Counted from the stretch's first letter, positions 7,501-16,804 are shown. The stretch: DNA of 55,003 nt from Enterococcus faecalis 13-SD-W-01 (GCA_000415185.1 KE351649.1:176182-231184); one strand, 5' to 3'. The notes: generated by a model not told the origin, from the letters alone. Made by a program: numbers and translations.

Positions 7501-9228
7501 TTAGTCATCCAGCACTGTTACATTTGAACCAAACAACTCCGCTGCTTTAGAAACTACTAATTCTTCCTGTTCCTCTTCTTGCGGCAGCAATTCGATCGAT
7601 TCGTCTGTTGTTTCTGGTGCAAATGACTCTGCTTGTTTTTCTTTATTTTGGATCAAATAATTTTTTCTCAGCTCCGGCCAGCTCTCTTGTGTAATACACA
7701 CAGGATCCGGCGCATAATCTCGGATCATCCGGCTGAGATTATTGTGTAAAGCCAATTTCAATTCTTCATCGTTTGCTGCTCGTTGACAAACAATCTCATA
7801 ATCAAAGGAAATCACTAAACCAGTTGGACCTGCAGCGACGGGTTCACTTGCTTTGAGCATCGCACGCTGTGTCACAGATAGGCTCATCAAAAGATCATCC
7901 CACACATCTTTGACATTATTCAGATCTTGTTTGGTTGCCTCACGCAATACATTAAACACACGTTCAGTCGGCACACGGTAAGCGCTTGGCTGTTTTTTCT
8001 GGACGGTCGGCTGTACTGGTTGTGCTGCTGCAGGTGCCCCTTGGTTGTTTTTAAGATTATCCAATTCTTTTTTCAGCTCAGAAATCTGATTCTGCAGCTG
8101 GTCTACTATTTGCCGATCCGCCGCTTCTGCTGGACCTGCTGTTTCAGCGGACGCTTGTGCCAATTTGACAGTTGCTACTTCTAAGTAAATCGTGGCACTA
8201 TTTGTAAAGCGGATCTCGTTTTGCGTATCGCTCAAAAGTTTGATCATTGAGAAAAGCTGCTGTGGTGACAACTCTTTCGCCAATGTTCGGAATGTTTCCG
8301 TCATTTGGCTTGTTTTTTCTTCGACCATTTTCGGTGCTTGCTGATACATCAGCAAATCACGGCAGTACTGCAAAAGATCTTCCAGGAATCGCCGTGCTTC
8401 TTTTCCAGCAGAAAGGATGTTCTCCAATGTTTCCAATGCTTTGGTCACATCTTTTTCTTTGCAGGCGGTCAAGTAGCTGTCCATCATCTCATAAGTCAGA
8501 CTTCCTGTCACTTGCATGGCATCATTTAAAGTAACTGTGCCGTCACTAAAAGAAATCGCCTGATCCATGATACTCAACGCATCACGCATCCCGCCTTCTG
8601 CTGCTCGAGCAATCACCCCCAGTGCCGGCTCCTCATAAGATGTTTCAGTTTTTTTCAAAATATAAGCTAAATGTTCTACGATATCAGCTGCACTGATTCG
8701 TTTGAAATCAAACCGCTGCGTGCGAGAAATAATCGTCGCTGGGATCTTGTGTGGTTCAGTCGTTGCCAAAATGAAAATCACATGCTCTTTTGGTTCCTCC
8801 AAGGTCTTCAATAATGCATTGAATGCCCCAGTTGAAAGCATATGTACTTCATCGATGATATAGACTTTGTAAGAAGCTTTCGTCGGTGCATAATTTGCCC
8901 GATCACGAATAAAGCGGATCTCTTCAACACCATTGTTGCTCGCTGCATCGATCTCGATCACATCTTCTTGTGTCCCAGCAGTAATCGATAAACACATCTC
9001 GCAGTGATTGCAAGGTTCGCCGTCTACACTGTTCGGACAGTTGATTGCTTTGGCAAAAATCTTGGCGGCACTTGTCTTTCCTGTCCCACGCGGTCCGGTA
9101 AACAGATACGCATGAGAAGTTTTATGGGAAACGATAGCATTTTTCAATGTCTGTGTGACCGCTTTTTGTCCAACGATATCATCAAAACGCTGTGATCGCC
9201 AAACGCGGTAAAGTGCTTGATATGCCAT
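7501..9228 (-). CDS. dnaX: DNA polymerase III subunits gamma and tau
   Basis: Clamp-loader ATPase that organises the replisome. The AAA+ domain shows the P-loop GPRGTGKTSAAKIF near residue 45, a zinc module (CPNSVDGEPCNHCEMC), Walker B IIDEVHML and the sensor SRTQRFDFKRI. A coiled-coil/linker around residues 370-410 leads to the tau C-terminal domain. The length is 575 residues. GGGGG lies seven bases before the ATG. A TATAAT-like box on the leftward strand at 9266-9271 could be the operon promoter. I did not look for a programmed frameshift. Confidence 0.95.
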   Translation of the reverse strand: MAYQALYRVWRSQRFDDIVGQKAVTQTLKNAIVSHKTSHAYLFTGPRGTGKTSAAKIFAKAINCPNSVDGEPCNHCEMCLSITAGTQEDVIEIDAASNNGVEEIRFIRDRANYAPTKASYKVYIIDEVHMLSTGAFNALLKTLEEPKEHVIFILATTEPHKIPATIISRTQRFDFKRISAADIVEHLAYILKKTETSYEEPALGVIARAAEGGMRDALSIMDQAISFSDGTVTLNDAMQVTGSLTYEMMDSYLTACKEKDVTKALETLENILSAGKEARRFLEDLLQYCRDLLMYQQAPKMVEEKTSQMTETFRTLAKELSPQQLFSMIKLLSDTQNEIRFTNSATIYLEVATVKLAQASAETAGPAEAADRQIVDQLQNQISELKKELDNLKNNQGAPAAAQPVQPTVQKKQPSAYRVPTERVFNVLREATKQDLNNVKDVWDDLLMSLSVTQRAMLKASEPVAAGPTGLVISFDYEIVCQRAANDEELKLALHNNLSRMIRDYAPDPVCITQESWPELRKNYLIQNKEKQAESFAPETTDESIELLPQEEEQEELVVSKAAELFGSNVTVLDD

Positions 9229-9428
9229 GTTGATTCCCCCTTATTTGAAAAATTCGCTAGTACTTATTATACGTGATTTCACTAAAAAAAACCACTAAAC
9301 GATCGATGTTTTTCTGGACTTCAACTTCTCTTTATACACACTAAAAATACCTGGAAACACAAAAGCAAACGTGACATTTTTGTTCGTCGGCGCCGAAGCA
9401 GAACATACTGCTCCCCCCTCCTCACCTA

Positions 9429-9437
9429 TGATATAAT
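9429..9437 (+). promoter_or_regulatory. Extended -10 promoter of the SPFH operon
   Basis: TGATATAAT contains a perfect TATAAT (9432-9437) with the TGn extension. No good -35 is present 17 bp upstream. The start codon of the downstream gene is 44 bp away, with a strong AAAGGAGG between. Confidence 0.65.
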
Positions 9438-9480
9438 AAGACCAATCAAAGATTTTATTTTTTCAAAGGAGGATTTTCAA

Positions 9481-10740
9481 ATGGGACTTATCAAAGCAGC
9501 TTCAAGCACGATTGGCGGAGGACTAGCAGATCAGTGGCTGGAAGTCATCGAACCAGATAATATGAGCGACACGACAGTCATGACAAAAGGTGTCAAAGTA
9601 CGAAAAGATGACAAACGCGGATCAAACCGCAAAGGAACCGAAGACGTTTTAACAGACGGATCAGTTGTTCACGTCTATCCAAATATGATGATGCTTCTCG
9701 TTGACGGCGGAAAAATCATCGATTATACAGCAGAAGAAGGCTACTATACAGTTCAAAACAACTTAGCCCCTTCTATGTTCAACGGTTCATTGAAAGAAGC
9801 AATTGCTGAAACTTTTGATCGCTTTAAGTTTGGCGGTGTGACTCCGCAGAAACAACAAGTCTTTTATATCAATCTCCAAGAAATCAAAGGAATCAAATTC
9901 GGTACGAGTGCACCTCTGAATTATTTTGACAGTTTTTATAATGCAGAACTTTTCTTGCGCGCACATGGTAATTATTCCATTCGTATCACAGATCCAATCC
10001 TTTTTTATACCAATGCGATCCCAAAAAACAAAACCCAAGTCGAACTTGCAGATATCAATGAGCAGTACTTGTCTGAATTCTTGACTGCGCTTCAAGCAGC
10101 AATCAACCAAATGTCGGCAGATGGTCAACGAATCTCTTATGTCCCATCGAAAAGTTTAGAATTAAGCAAATACATGGCTTCTGCTTTAGATGAATCCTGG
10201 ACAGAACTTCGCGGAATGGAAATCGTCTCTGTCGCAGTCGCAAGTATTTCTTACACGGACGACTCTGTCAAATTGATCAACATGCGTAACGAAGGCGCCA
10301 TGCTGGGTGATCCAAGTATTCGCGAAGGGTACGTTCAAGGTTCGGTTGCTCGAGGAATGGAAGCTGCCGGAAAAAATGAAGCTGGCGCAATGACTGGTTT
10401 CATGGGTATGGGAATGGGCATGAATGCAAACGGCTCATACTTAGCACAATCTTCTCAAAGCAATCAAGAGCAGATCAAACAAGAACAAAGCAGACAAGCA
10501 GAAAAACAAAATCAGCAAGAAGCATCTGGTGATACAAACACTTGGACTTGCCCTGTCTGCCAAACAGAAAACACAGGAAACTTCTGCACAAATTGCGGTG
10601 CCACAAAACCAGCACCAAATGTCCAACCAGCCTTAAAAATGAAATGCAGCGAATGCGGTGAGGTCATTGATCTTTCTGGCGGCATACCAAAATTCTGTCC
10701 GAATTGCGGCAAACCATTCAAAGGAATCCCGCTTGACTAA
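9481..10740 (+). CDS. SPFH-domain protein with two C-terminal zinc ribbons (YdjI-like)
   Basis: The first ~290 residues form an SPFH/virion-core-type domain like B. subtilis YdjI. A Gly/Met-rich stretch and a Gln/Glu linker (about 330-350) follow. Two zinc ribbons end the protein: CPVCQTENTGNFCTNC and CSECGEVIDLSGG...CPNC. No signal peptide or membrane segment is evident, so it is probably cytosolic and recruited to membrane. In B. subtilis ydjG-ydjH-ydjI lie with pspA in a SigW envelope-stress operon; here the three homologues are together without pspA. The function is likely membrane-stress related, by inference from that context. Confidence 0.85.
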   Translation: MGLIKAASSTIGGGLADQWLEVIEPDNMSDTTVMTKGVKVRKDDKRGSNRKGTEDVLTDGSVVHVYPNMMMLLVDGGKIIDYTAEEGYYTVQNNLAPSMFNGSLKEAIAETFDRFKFGGVTPQKQQVFYINLQEIKGIKFGTSAPLNYFDSFYNAELFLRAHGNYSIRITDPILFYTNAIPKNKTQVELADINEQYLSEFLTALQAAINQMSADGQRISYVPSKSLELSKYMASALDESWTELRGMEIVSVAVASISYTDDSVKLINMRNEGAMLGDPSIREGYVQGSVARGMEAAGKNEAGAMTGFMGMGMGMNANGSYLAQSSQSNQEQIKQEQSRQAEKQNQQEASGDTNTWTCPVCQTENTGNFCTNCGATKPAPNVQPALKMKCSECGEVIDLSGGIPKFCPNCGKPFKGIPLD

Positions 10741-10760
10741 AAAAGAAAGGACGTTCGTCG

Positions 10761-11927
10761 ATGGAAGTACTTACACATAAATGTCCCAATTGCGGCGGTC
10801 CGCTGACTTTCGATCCAAAAGACCAAAAGTTCCATTGCGATTACTGTCTAAGCATTTTTACTGAAGAAGAAGTCAGTGAATACGAAAAAAAACAAGAAGA
10901 AGCTCGAACTGTCGGCGCAACTGAAAAACCAGATGCGGGTAATGCTGGTGCTTTCACATTTACTGCAGAAGAACAGCTGTCAGAAATGTCTGCTGAAGAA
11001 AAAGCAGCGGCCGAAGAAGCAGGAATCTTGTCAGAAGAAGCCCCTTCAGAAACGATGGATCTGTTTCTCTGTCCAAACTGCGGCGCCGAAATCGTCACCG
11101 ATCAAACAACAGCTGCGACTTATTGCTATTACTGTCATAATCCAGTTGTGCTTTCTGGACGTTTGAGCGGTGCGTTTCTACCTGACAAAGTGCTTCCTTT
11201 TATGATTGAGAAAGATGAAGCAGTTAATAAGTTTCTTGCTTGGACCAAGAAAAAATGGTTTGTACCGAAAGCTTTTTTCAATAAAGAACAAATCGAAAAA
11301 TTGACCGGTGTTTATTTCCCTTATTGGGCAACAGATGCAAAAGTCAATGGTTCTTTATCCGCCAGAGGAACGGTTTTACGTGTTTGGCGTGTTGGAGATA
11401 TCGAATATACTGAAACAAAACAGTTCGACGTAGGAAGAAATGGCGAAATCTCCTTTAAAGAGTTGGTAAAAAATGCTCTTTCCAAAAACGTCCAGCAAAA
11501 AATGGTCGAGGGTGTCCAACCCTTCCAACTAGACAAAGCAGTGGACTTTAAAAGCCAATATCTCTCTGGTTTTCAAGCAGAAAAACGCGACATCGAATAC
11601 GAAGCACTGAAAAACGAATTGGAAAATGAATTGAAAGATTACTCTGAAACGTTATTAGAAGATACAGCTTCTGGATATCATTTAAGTAATGTCCAAACGT
11701 CGATCTCGATCGATTCACAAGAAAAACATTATCTCCTGCTCCCAGTCTGGCTAGTTACTTACCGCAGCAGCGAAAAAAGCAAAAAAGTATACTACTATGC
11801 AATGAATGGCCAAACTGGAAAAGTAAGCGGCGTCTTGCCTGTCAGCAAAAAGAAACTAGGCTTTACAGCTTTAGGGATCTTCACAGCCCTTGCTGTCTTG
11901 TTCTTGATTGGAGGCTACTTCATATGA
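10761..11927 (+). CDS. Zinc-ribbon membrane protein (YdjG-like)
   Basis: This 388-residue protein starts with a TFIIB-type zinc ribbon (CPNCGGPLTFDPKDQKFHCDYC). An acidic linker follows, then a second ribbon (CPNCGAEIVTDQTTAATYCYYC, about 98-120). A beta-rich domain follows, and one C-terminal membrane segment ends the protein (GFTALGIFTALAVLFLIGGYFI). The topology suggests a cytoplasmic body anchored by its tail. It resembles B. subtilis YdjG. The stop overlaps the next start by four bases, so the two are translationally coupled. Function is inferred only from the operon. Confidence 0.82.
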   Translation: MEVLTHKCPNCGGPLTFDPKDQKFHCDYCLSIFTEEEVSEYEKKQEEARTVGATEKPDAGNAGAFTFTAEEQLSEMSAEEKAAAEEAGILSEEAPSETMDLFLCPNCGAEIVTDQTTAATYCYYCHNPVVLSGRLSGAFLPDKVLPFMIEKDEAVNKFLAWTKKKWFVPKAFFNKEQIEKLTGVYFPYWATDAKVNGSLSARGTVLRVWRVGDIEYTETKQFDVGRNGEISFKELVKNALSKNVQQKMVEGVQPFQLDKAVDFKSQYLSGFQAEKRDIEYEALKNELENELKDYSETLLEDTASGYHLSNVQTSISIDSQEKHYLLLPVWLVTYRSSEKSKKVYYYAMNGQTGKVSGVLPVSKKKLGFTALGIFTALAVLFLIGGYFI

Positions 11928-12724
11928 GCAAAACATTAAAATGGTCCCTTCTCGGCTTGCTGCTAATCCTTTTTTCTCTGCCGACGAGTGCACAAGCAGC
12001 AACGGTGGATGACCAAGCACAACTTTTTACAGCTGAACAAATCCAAGAGCTGGAACAGCAAGCTGCTCCTTTGAATGAAAAAATCAAAGGAAATGTATTT
12101 ATTGTGACAACTGCCACGAATACAGAAGAACCTCGCGATTTTGCAGATGATTATCTCCGCCAGCAAATCGGCAATGACCAAAACGGCTCTGTCTTGCTCT
12201 TGGATATGAATCAGCGGGAAATCTATATTTCAACTTCTGGCAATATGATTGATTATTTAACAGACAGCCGAATCGATTCGATTTTGGATGATGTCTACAA
12301 TCAGATGTCCAATCAAAATTATTTTGAAGCAGCAAAAGCTTATCTGACAAAAGCCCAAGAATATGTTGAAGATGGTGTTCCCGGCGGCCATTACCGTGTG
12401 GATGAAGAGACCGGAAAAATCACTCGGTATAAAACATTGACTGTCTTCGAGATCATCATAGCTTTAGGTTTGGCAGCTGGTCTAAGTATTGCCTTTTATT
12501 TCATTACGATTTCTAAATATCAGCTGAAATTCAAAACCTACACTTATCCATTTCGAGAAAAAGCTTCTCTGAAACTGACAGATAAAACCGACCGATTGAC
12601 CAATTCATTTGTCACAACCCGACGTATTCCAAAAAGTCCCCCGCCAGGAAGCGGCGGTGGTGGCGGAAGTACCACCCATTCCAGCGGCGGCGGAACATTT
12701 GGCGGCGGTGGGCGCAGTTTTTGA
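11924..12724 (+). CDS. TPM-domain membrane protein with glycine-rich tail (YdjH-like)
   Basis: The N-terminal signal sequence (WSLLGLLLILFSLPTSAQA, cleavage expected after residue about 26) exports a TPM (TLP18.3/Psb32/MOLO-1) domain beginning VDDQAQLFTAEQIQELEQ. A single membrane helix lies near residues 172-195 (IIIALGLAAGLSIAFYFI). The basic cytoplasmic region ends in the Gly/Ser-rich tail typical of these proteins, finishing GGGGRSF. Such proteins are found with SPFH and zinc-ribbon partners. It is the last gene of the operon, with a terminator 10 bp later. Confidence 0.85.
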   Translation: MSKTLKWSLLGLLLILFSLPTSAQAATVDDQAQLFTAEQIQELEQQAAPLNEKIKGNVFIVTTATNTEEPRDFADDYLRQQIGNDQNGSVLLLDMNQREIYISTSGNMIDYLTDSRIDSILDDVYNQMSNQNYFEAAKAYLTKAQEYVEDGVPGGHYRVDEETGKITRYKTLTVFEIIIALGLAAGLSIAFYFITISKYQLKFKTYTYPFREKASLKLTDKTDRLTNSFVTTRRIPKSPPPGSGGGGGSTTHSSGGGTFGGGGRSF

Positions 12725-12732
12725 TTATTCAA

Positions 12733-12772
12733 TAAAAAAGGACAACGGCTTAAAAGCCGCTGTCCTTTTTTA
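12733..12772. terminator. Bidirectional terminator between TPM gene and vanZ-like gene
   Basis: AAAAAGGACA and TGTCCTTTTT pair, extended by CGGCTT/AAGCCG across one mismatch. A runs on one side and T runs on the other let it serve both converging genes. Confidence 0.85.
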
Positions 12773-13312
12773 AGTAAATTTCAATCGAATAGGTAAATGA
12801 ATAGCGGTATAATGCTGCAGCAAAAAGAACAGAACAAGAAGAATGATTAGGAACACTCCTGCATAGAGACAGCCCATCAGAAATCTATCTGCTATTCTCT
12901 CAGATAGAATCAGTCGAAAGAAACCACAAAGCAGTAACCCAAAGATTCCGCCAGAAACATTGGTAATCACATCTGTTATATCAGTGGCACCTAAACTGAA
13001 AATGTATTGCGCACTTTCAATCAGCACACTCAACCCCAACATCAGTAAAAAGCTGAAGGCTATATTCTTGCGTGCCAATTGCAGCAAGATACCTAATGGG
13101 ACAAATATCAAAAAGTTCAAAAGCCATTCCGCGTAAGAAACTTGCCCATTGATCATTGCAGATTCGCCAAATGGAACCCAATTGATATGAGCGCGCAATG
13201 GATTGTACATTTCCGTTACTTCTGTGACAGAAACCGAAAATTTAAATAATAATACCCAGAAAATAACTAAAATATAGATAGTAAACAAAACAGTTCGTTT
13301 GTTGTTTTTCAT
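12770..13312 (-). CDS. VanZ-like family membrane protein
   Basis: Integral membrane protein of 180 residues with about five hydrophobic helices. The family signatures are visible: NFLIFVPLGILL near residue 66, and ESAQYIFSLGATDITDVITNVSGGIFG around 98-124. The founding member VanZ gives low-level teicoplanin resistance, but most VanZ-like proteins have no proven function and this one should not be taken as a resistance gene. The SD is AAAGGAG seven bases before the ATG. It ends inside the shared terminator. Confidence 0.85.
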   Translation of the reverse strand: MKNNKRTVLFTIYILVIFWVLLFKFSVSVTEVTEMYNPLRAHINWVPFGESAMINGQVSYAEWLLNFLIFVPLGILLQLARKNIAFSFLLMLGLSVLIESAQYIFSLGATDITDVITNVSGGIFGLLLCGFFRLILSERIADRFLMGCLYAGVFLIILLVLFFLLQHYTAIHLPIRLKFT

Positions 13313-13476
13313 AAAGCAGCTCCTTTGGCATTTACTGAACTAGCATTTCTAAATCACCAGTATGACAGCATTTAGTTTACACTAGCAAGAAGCTTAGAAA
13401 CAGCTGTTTTTGTTTTTTTATCTTTTCTTTTAAACTCTTTAGGTAAATTTAGTTATTGTAGGTCTATGCGCTGCTT

Positions 13477-14118
13477 TTAAAAACGTAATTTCCCATTTTC
13501 CAATACATATTGCTGATTACAGATTTTTGCAACTGCCGGACTATGTGTAACAATAATCAGTTTTGTCCCCAGTTGTTTGACACGCAGAAACAGCTGAAGC
13601 ACTTCTTGTTCTGTTTTCAAGTCCAGTGCGCCTGTGGGTTCATCCGCCAACAAAATCTTGGGTCTTTTGATTAGCGCTCGAGCGATAGCTACACGCTGGG
13701 CTTCACCGCCTGAAAGTTCGGACACTTTTTTAGACATATAGCCAGAAAGTCCAACTACCTCTAACATTTCTTGGATTCGAGCTATTTTTTCTTTCTTTCC
13801 AGTGAATGCAAGTGCAAGATTTGCTTGAACATTTCGATCATCTAACAAATGATATTTTTGAGTAATGATACCTATATTTTCTCTTCTGAAACATATGTTT
13901 TCTTTTGTTTTTTTACTCACCTTTTGTTTTTCAAAAGTATAGATTCCTTCATAATCTGTATCCATCCCCGCTAAAATCCTCAATAAAGTGCTTTTTCCTG
14001 AACCACTTCGCCCTGTTAACGCTATCGAATCAGCCTCATTCATTTCAAAATCCAATTGATCAAATAACAAAAAATCTGTTTTAGGCATTTTCTTTGTTAT
14101 TTTTTTTAAGGTAATCAA
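13477..14118 (-). CDS. ABC transporter ATP-binding protein, lactococcin-972-type export group
   Basis: ATPase of a MacB/LolD-like transporter. It shows Walker A TGRSGSGKST near residue 35, the signature LSGGEAQRVAIARAL near residue 130 and Walker B ILLADEPTGALD. The 213 residues fit the single-domain family. Translation probably starts at TTG, five bases after GGGGAG. It lies last in the bacteriocin locus after two permease genes, the arrangement known for lactococcin-972-like clusters, where the transporter is proposed to export or give immunity to the bacteriocin. Confidence 0.88.
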   Translation of the reverse strand: MITLKKITKKMPKTDFLLFDQLDFEMNEADSIALTGRSGSGKSTLLRILAGMDTDYEGIYTFEKQKVSKKTKENICFRRENIGIITQKYHLLDDRNVQANLALAFTGKKEKIARIQEMLEVVGLSGYMSKKVSELSGGEAQRVAIARALIKRPKILLADEPTGALDLKTEQEVLQLFLRVKQLGTKLIIVTHSPAVAKICNQQYVLENGKLRF

Positions 14119-14131
14119 ATAATCTCCCCTT

Positions 14132-15415
14132 TCAATACAACGCCCTAAAGTTTGTTTTCATATCTTTGTTATAGAACGAAAAATAAAAAACAGCATCAAG
14201 CGTACCTAAACATATGCCGCCTAGCAAAATAATAAAAAAAGTAGAATAATCTTTAACTGGCATCAATAAAAAGCTGATAGCAAAAACAGCTAACATGAAA
14301 CTATTGCCTAAAAAAGTATCCCACAATAATAAAGACTTGGTTCTTCTGCCCCATTCTCCATTGAAATAAGAGAAATAATATCTTTGTCTTCTGCGTTCAT
14401 ACATCTTGTAAGTCAAATAAAAAATAATCAGAATAGTCAACAATCCTATACATAAAAAAATAACCAACAACAATAAATAATTGTAATTAATCAATTCGTA
14501 CATCCTCTGATATTGCATCGTAAAGGCAGACATACCTAACAATGTATAAGAATAAAAGGAAGTTTCTTTTGCTGTTCTCGCTAACAGCGCGTTCAAGAAA
14601 TCAAATCCTCTCCCATCTTCTAACACGATATCACCACCAAACATTGCAAAGGCCAGAATACCGTAAAATTCCTTATTTTGTTCTGTTATTGTTGGCAATG
14701 TTTCTGGATAAGCGAGCAAAATATAACTATCTAAATATTTATTTATTTCATTTTTATAGAAGACCGACGTATTTTCTTTCAAAAAATCTATTACTTCAAA
14801 TTCAAATTCTCTTGTATAAAAACGGCCTTTCAACTTTTCCCCTACACGATAATACGGTTTATATTCGGCACCTAGAAAAATAGGCAGAACTTTTTCATCA
14901 AAGTTGACATTACCCCAATCAAATGCTGTTCCATTTTCAGTCTCGATAGCGTAAAATTCAAAAAATTGCTGATTGACCTGAAAACTTTTTGCATCAAATA
15001 TTTCTTCGTTCGTAAGCGGATCAACATAATGTCCTAATTCTTCAATAGCGCTGTCTGCTCCATAGCGGTAATCAAATGTCACGTTTCCTTTAAATGACGC
15101 GATTTGCAACGGCTGATGAAAGGCAGATAAATAATGGATCTGCTGGTTTGTATTTAATTTTTGATAGAATGAATGAACAGTTTCCAATGAATTTTTCGAT
15201 TGTCTAAATTCAAAAAATTCTTCTGGGTTCAATAATTGATCCGCGATTGAAAATAACTCTCTTCCTTCGCCGATTGCTGCTGTTTTATCTATTTGTGCAG
15301 TTATATTTTTTGAAAAAGAAAATAACAAATAAATCAAGAACAAAAGAAGGAGCAAGATAACAGACTTCACTAATATGATTAGTCCATTCTTTTTAACATT
15401 ATAGAATAATTCCAT
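14132..15415 (-). CDS. MacB-topology permease, bacteriocin-associated membrane protein (second half)
   Basis: This 427-residue protein has one N-terminal membrane helix (residues about 12-32), an extracellular domain of about 270 residues, then three helices (about 310-335, 365-385, 390-412). That is the FtsX/MacB permease plan. Lactococcin-972-type loci usually encode one long bacteriocin-associated membrane protein; here two consecutive genes, each with this topology, seem to share the job. The start overlaps the upstream gene by 17 bases and has AAAGGAG seven bases before it, favouring a true separate gene over a frameshift. Confidence 0.78.
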   Translation of the reverse strand: MELFYNVKKNGLIILVKSVILLLLLFLIYLLFSFSKNITAQIDKTAAIGEGRELFSIADQLLNPEEFFEFRQSKNSLETVHSFYQKLNTNQQIHYLSAFHQPLQIASFKGNVTFDYRYGADSAIEELGHYVDPLTNEEIFDAKSFQVNQQFFEFYAIETENGTAFDWGNVNFDEKVLPIFLGAEYKPYYRVGEKLKGRFYTREFEFEVIDFLKENTSVFYKNEINKYLDSYILLAYPETLPTITEQNKEFYGILAFAMFGGDIVLEDGRGFDFLNALLARTAKETSFYSYTLLGMSAFTMQYQRMYELINYNYLLLLVIFLCIGLLTILIIFYLTYKMYERRRQRYYFSYFNGEWGRRTKSLLLWDTFLGNSFMLAVFAISFLLMPVKDYSTFFIILLGGICLGTLDAVFYFSFYNKDMKTNFRALY

Positions 15416-16316
15416 GCAGCAGCTCCTTTTCTTCTTTCACCAAAAATAATGTAAGCATTGTAAGAGACAGACATAGTTGAAGCACCAATATTCCTGACAC
15501 TGAACTAACCCCTCTAGAAAAAATGGCTGATATAACAATTGGAATAGCACTGATAAGTAAAAGCAGCCGAACATGCCGAAAATATCTTGAATAGAAAGGA
15601 ACACCCAAAATATATCTCAGCTGATTTTCTTTTCTTAAATCAATCATCCTTACATACGAAGCGATGATGCTTGTTGAGACAATAACGAGCAAGCTTAAAA
15701 GATAGAGAAGCGGAGAAAAGAAATCGCTACCTATCTTGCGGTTGAGCCCCACATTTTTTTGATAAAAATCTTCTTCAGCGTACGCGTTTTGCTTATGCAC
15801 TTCCTTGCCATCAACTGCTAAAAATTGCTTTAAATCAGGAAAAAGATTTGTATCATTTAAAATAACTGTATGATCTAAAAAACTTGGCGAAATCAAGCCC
15901 AGATAGCCGATTACTTTATACTTTTTATCTTTGTATATGTAATAATCGTTATCGTTGATCTTATTGATTTCCACAGCTCTTCCAATCAGCGCTTCATCCG
16001 TTCCCTCTTCTTGGAAAAATCTTCCTTCGCTAATCGGAAAATTTTGTCTAGAATAATCTTTAGAAAAGTAGCCTCTGATTTCATCGTTATTTTCACTCTC
16101 TAAAGAAATGAAAACGTTTAGATCTTTTATTTCTTCAAAAATATCCTCAACGATATTCGCAAAAGTATCCTTTACAAATAAATGATTTACAGAATATAAA
16201 TCATTACTTTCAAGAGACAATTTCTCTTGACGTGTATGATACATATCAATCAATAAGATCAAGAAACTTGTACTTAAAATCAATAAAACGAAAAGGGCAC
16301 TATTTCTTTTCTTCAT
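15399..16316 (-). CDS. MacB-topology permease, bacteriocin-associated membrane protein (first half)
   Basis: About 305 residues: one N-terminal helix (SALFVLLILSTSFLILLIDM), an extracellular domain of about 180 residues with alternating charged stretches, then three helices between residues about 205 and 295. Start taken at the second ATG, eight bases after AGGA. It follows the bacteriocin gene and a hairpin, and is coupled to the next permease by a 17-bp overlap. It is probably one subunit of a heterodimeric permease for the ATPase at 13477-14118. Confidence 0.75.
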   Translation of the reverse strand: MKKRNSALFVLLILSTSFLILLIDMYHTRQEKLSLESNDLYSVNHLFVKDTFANIVEDIFEEIKDLNVFISLESENNDEIRGYFSKDYSRQNFPISEGRFFQEEGTDEALIGRAVEINKINDNDYYIYKDKKYKVIGYLGLISPSFLDHTVILNDTNLFPDLKQFLAVDGKEVHKQNAYAEEDFYQKNVGLNRKIGSDFFSPLLYLLSLLVIVSTSIIASYVRMIDLRKENQLRYILGVPFYSRYFRHVRLLLLISAIPIVISAIFSRGVSSVSGILVLQLCLSLTMLTLFLVKEEKELLHGIIL

Positions 16317-16349
16317 ACGGACCATCCTAAGTGAGTGGATTTTTCGAAA

Positions 16350-16394
16350 ACCAAAGTAAGAAATTTATACTATTCCTTACTTTAGTTTTCAAAT
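16350..16394 (-). terminator. Hairpin between bacteriocin gene and permease genes
   Basis: GAAAACTAAAGTAAGGAA (leftward) pairs with its complement downstream with two mismatches or wobbles over 18 positions. No long T run follows, so partial termination or mRNA processing is more likely than a full stop. It would let the bacteriocin be made in excess of the transporter. Confidence 0.55.
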
Positions 16395-16408
16395 ATAAAA
16401 TATATGTT

Positions 16409-16804
16409 TTATCTACCGTAGTATGTCCGAGCTACTCCATCCGTTTGTACAGAGTTGATACGGAACCAAGGAGATACTGCTTCTGTACCGTTTCTTCCCC
16501 AAACTCTTCCTGATGTTGTTAATACACTTCCAGTCCAGCGCGTCTCCATCCTTGCTGTCGTATAGTGATAAACACCGGCCCAAGTTGTCCATCCACGAGC
16601 TCTATATGCTGTGTTTCCACTGATGACTGTCGTTTCTTTTCTACCTGAATGCCTAGGCGTACTTCTCTGAATATTTAGTTCACTTTCCCAATTTGCTTCC
16701 GTTTCACTATCCCATCCTCCAAAAACTTCTGCGTTAACCGTTACAGGTAAAAAGAGCAAACTAATAATAAATACTCCAACTAATTTCCATACACCTTTTT
16801 TCAT
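16409..16804 (-). CDS. Lactococcin-972-like bacteriocin precursor
   Basis: A 131-residue secreted peptide. A Sec signal peptide (KLVGVFIISLLFLPVTVNA) is followed by a predicted cleavage after residue 24, leaving a cysteine-free, Trp/Arg/Thr-rich mature part of about 107 residues. The HSGRKETTVISGNTAYRARG stretch and WAGVYHY...TARM align by eye with lactococcin 972, as does the aromatic end (RTYYGR). Lactococcin 972 itself inhibits septum formation via lipid II. The mature part is longer than the 66-residue prototype. The downstream ABC genes support the call. Activity is untested. Confidence 0.8.
   Translation of the reverse strand: MKKGVWKLVGVFIISLLFLPVTVNAEVFGGWDSETEANWESELNIQRSTPRHSGRKETTVISGNTAYRARGWTTWAGVYHYTTARMETRWTGSVLTTSGRVWGRNGTEAVSPWFRINSVQTDGVARTYYGR

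Noticed and set aside
9229..9480. SRP (scRNA) gene upstream of dnaX as in Bacillus
   Set aside because: No SRP domain IV motif or stable long hairpin is visible in this 250-bp gap.
12770..13312. Teicoplanin resistance gene vanZ
   Set aside because: Only the domain family matches; no van cluster is present and VanZ-like proteins are common in Firmicutes.
14132..16316. Two permease ORFs as one frameshifted gene
   Set aside because: Each has its own full MacB topology, and the second has a well-placed SD, so I treat them as two genes; the alternative is recorded in the findings.
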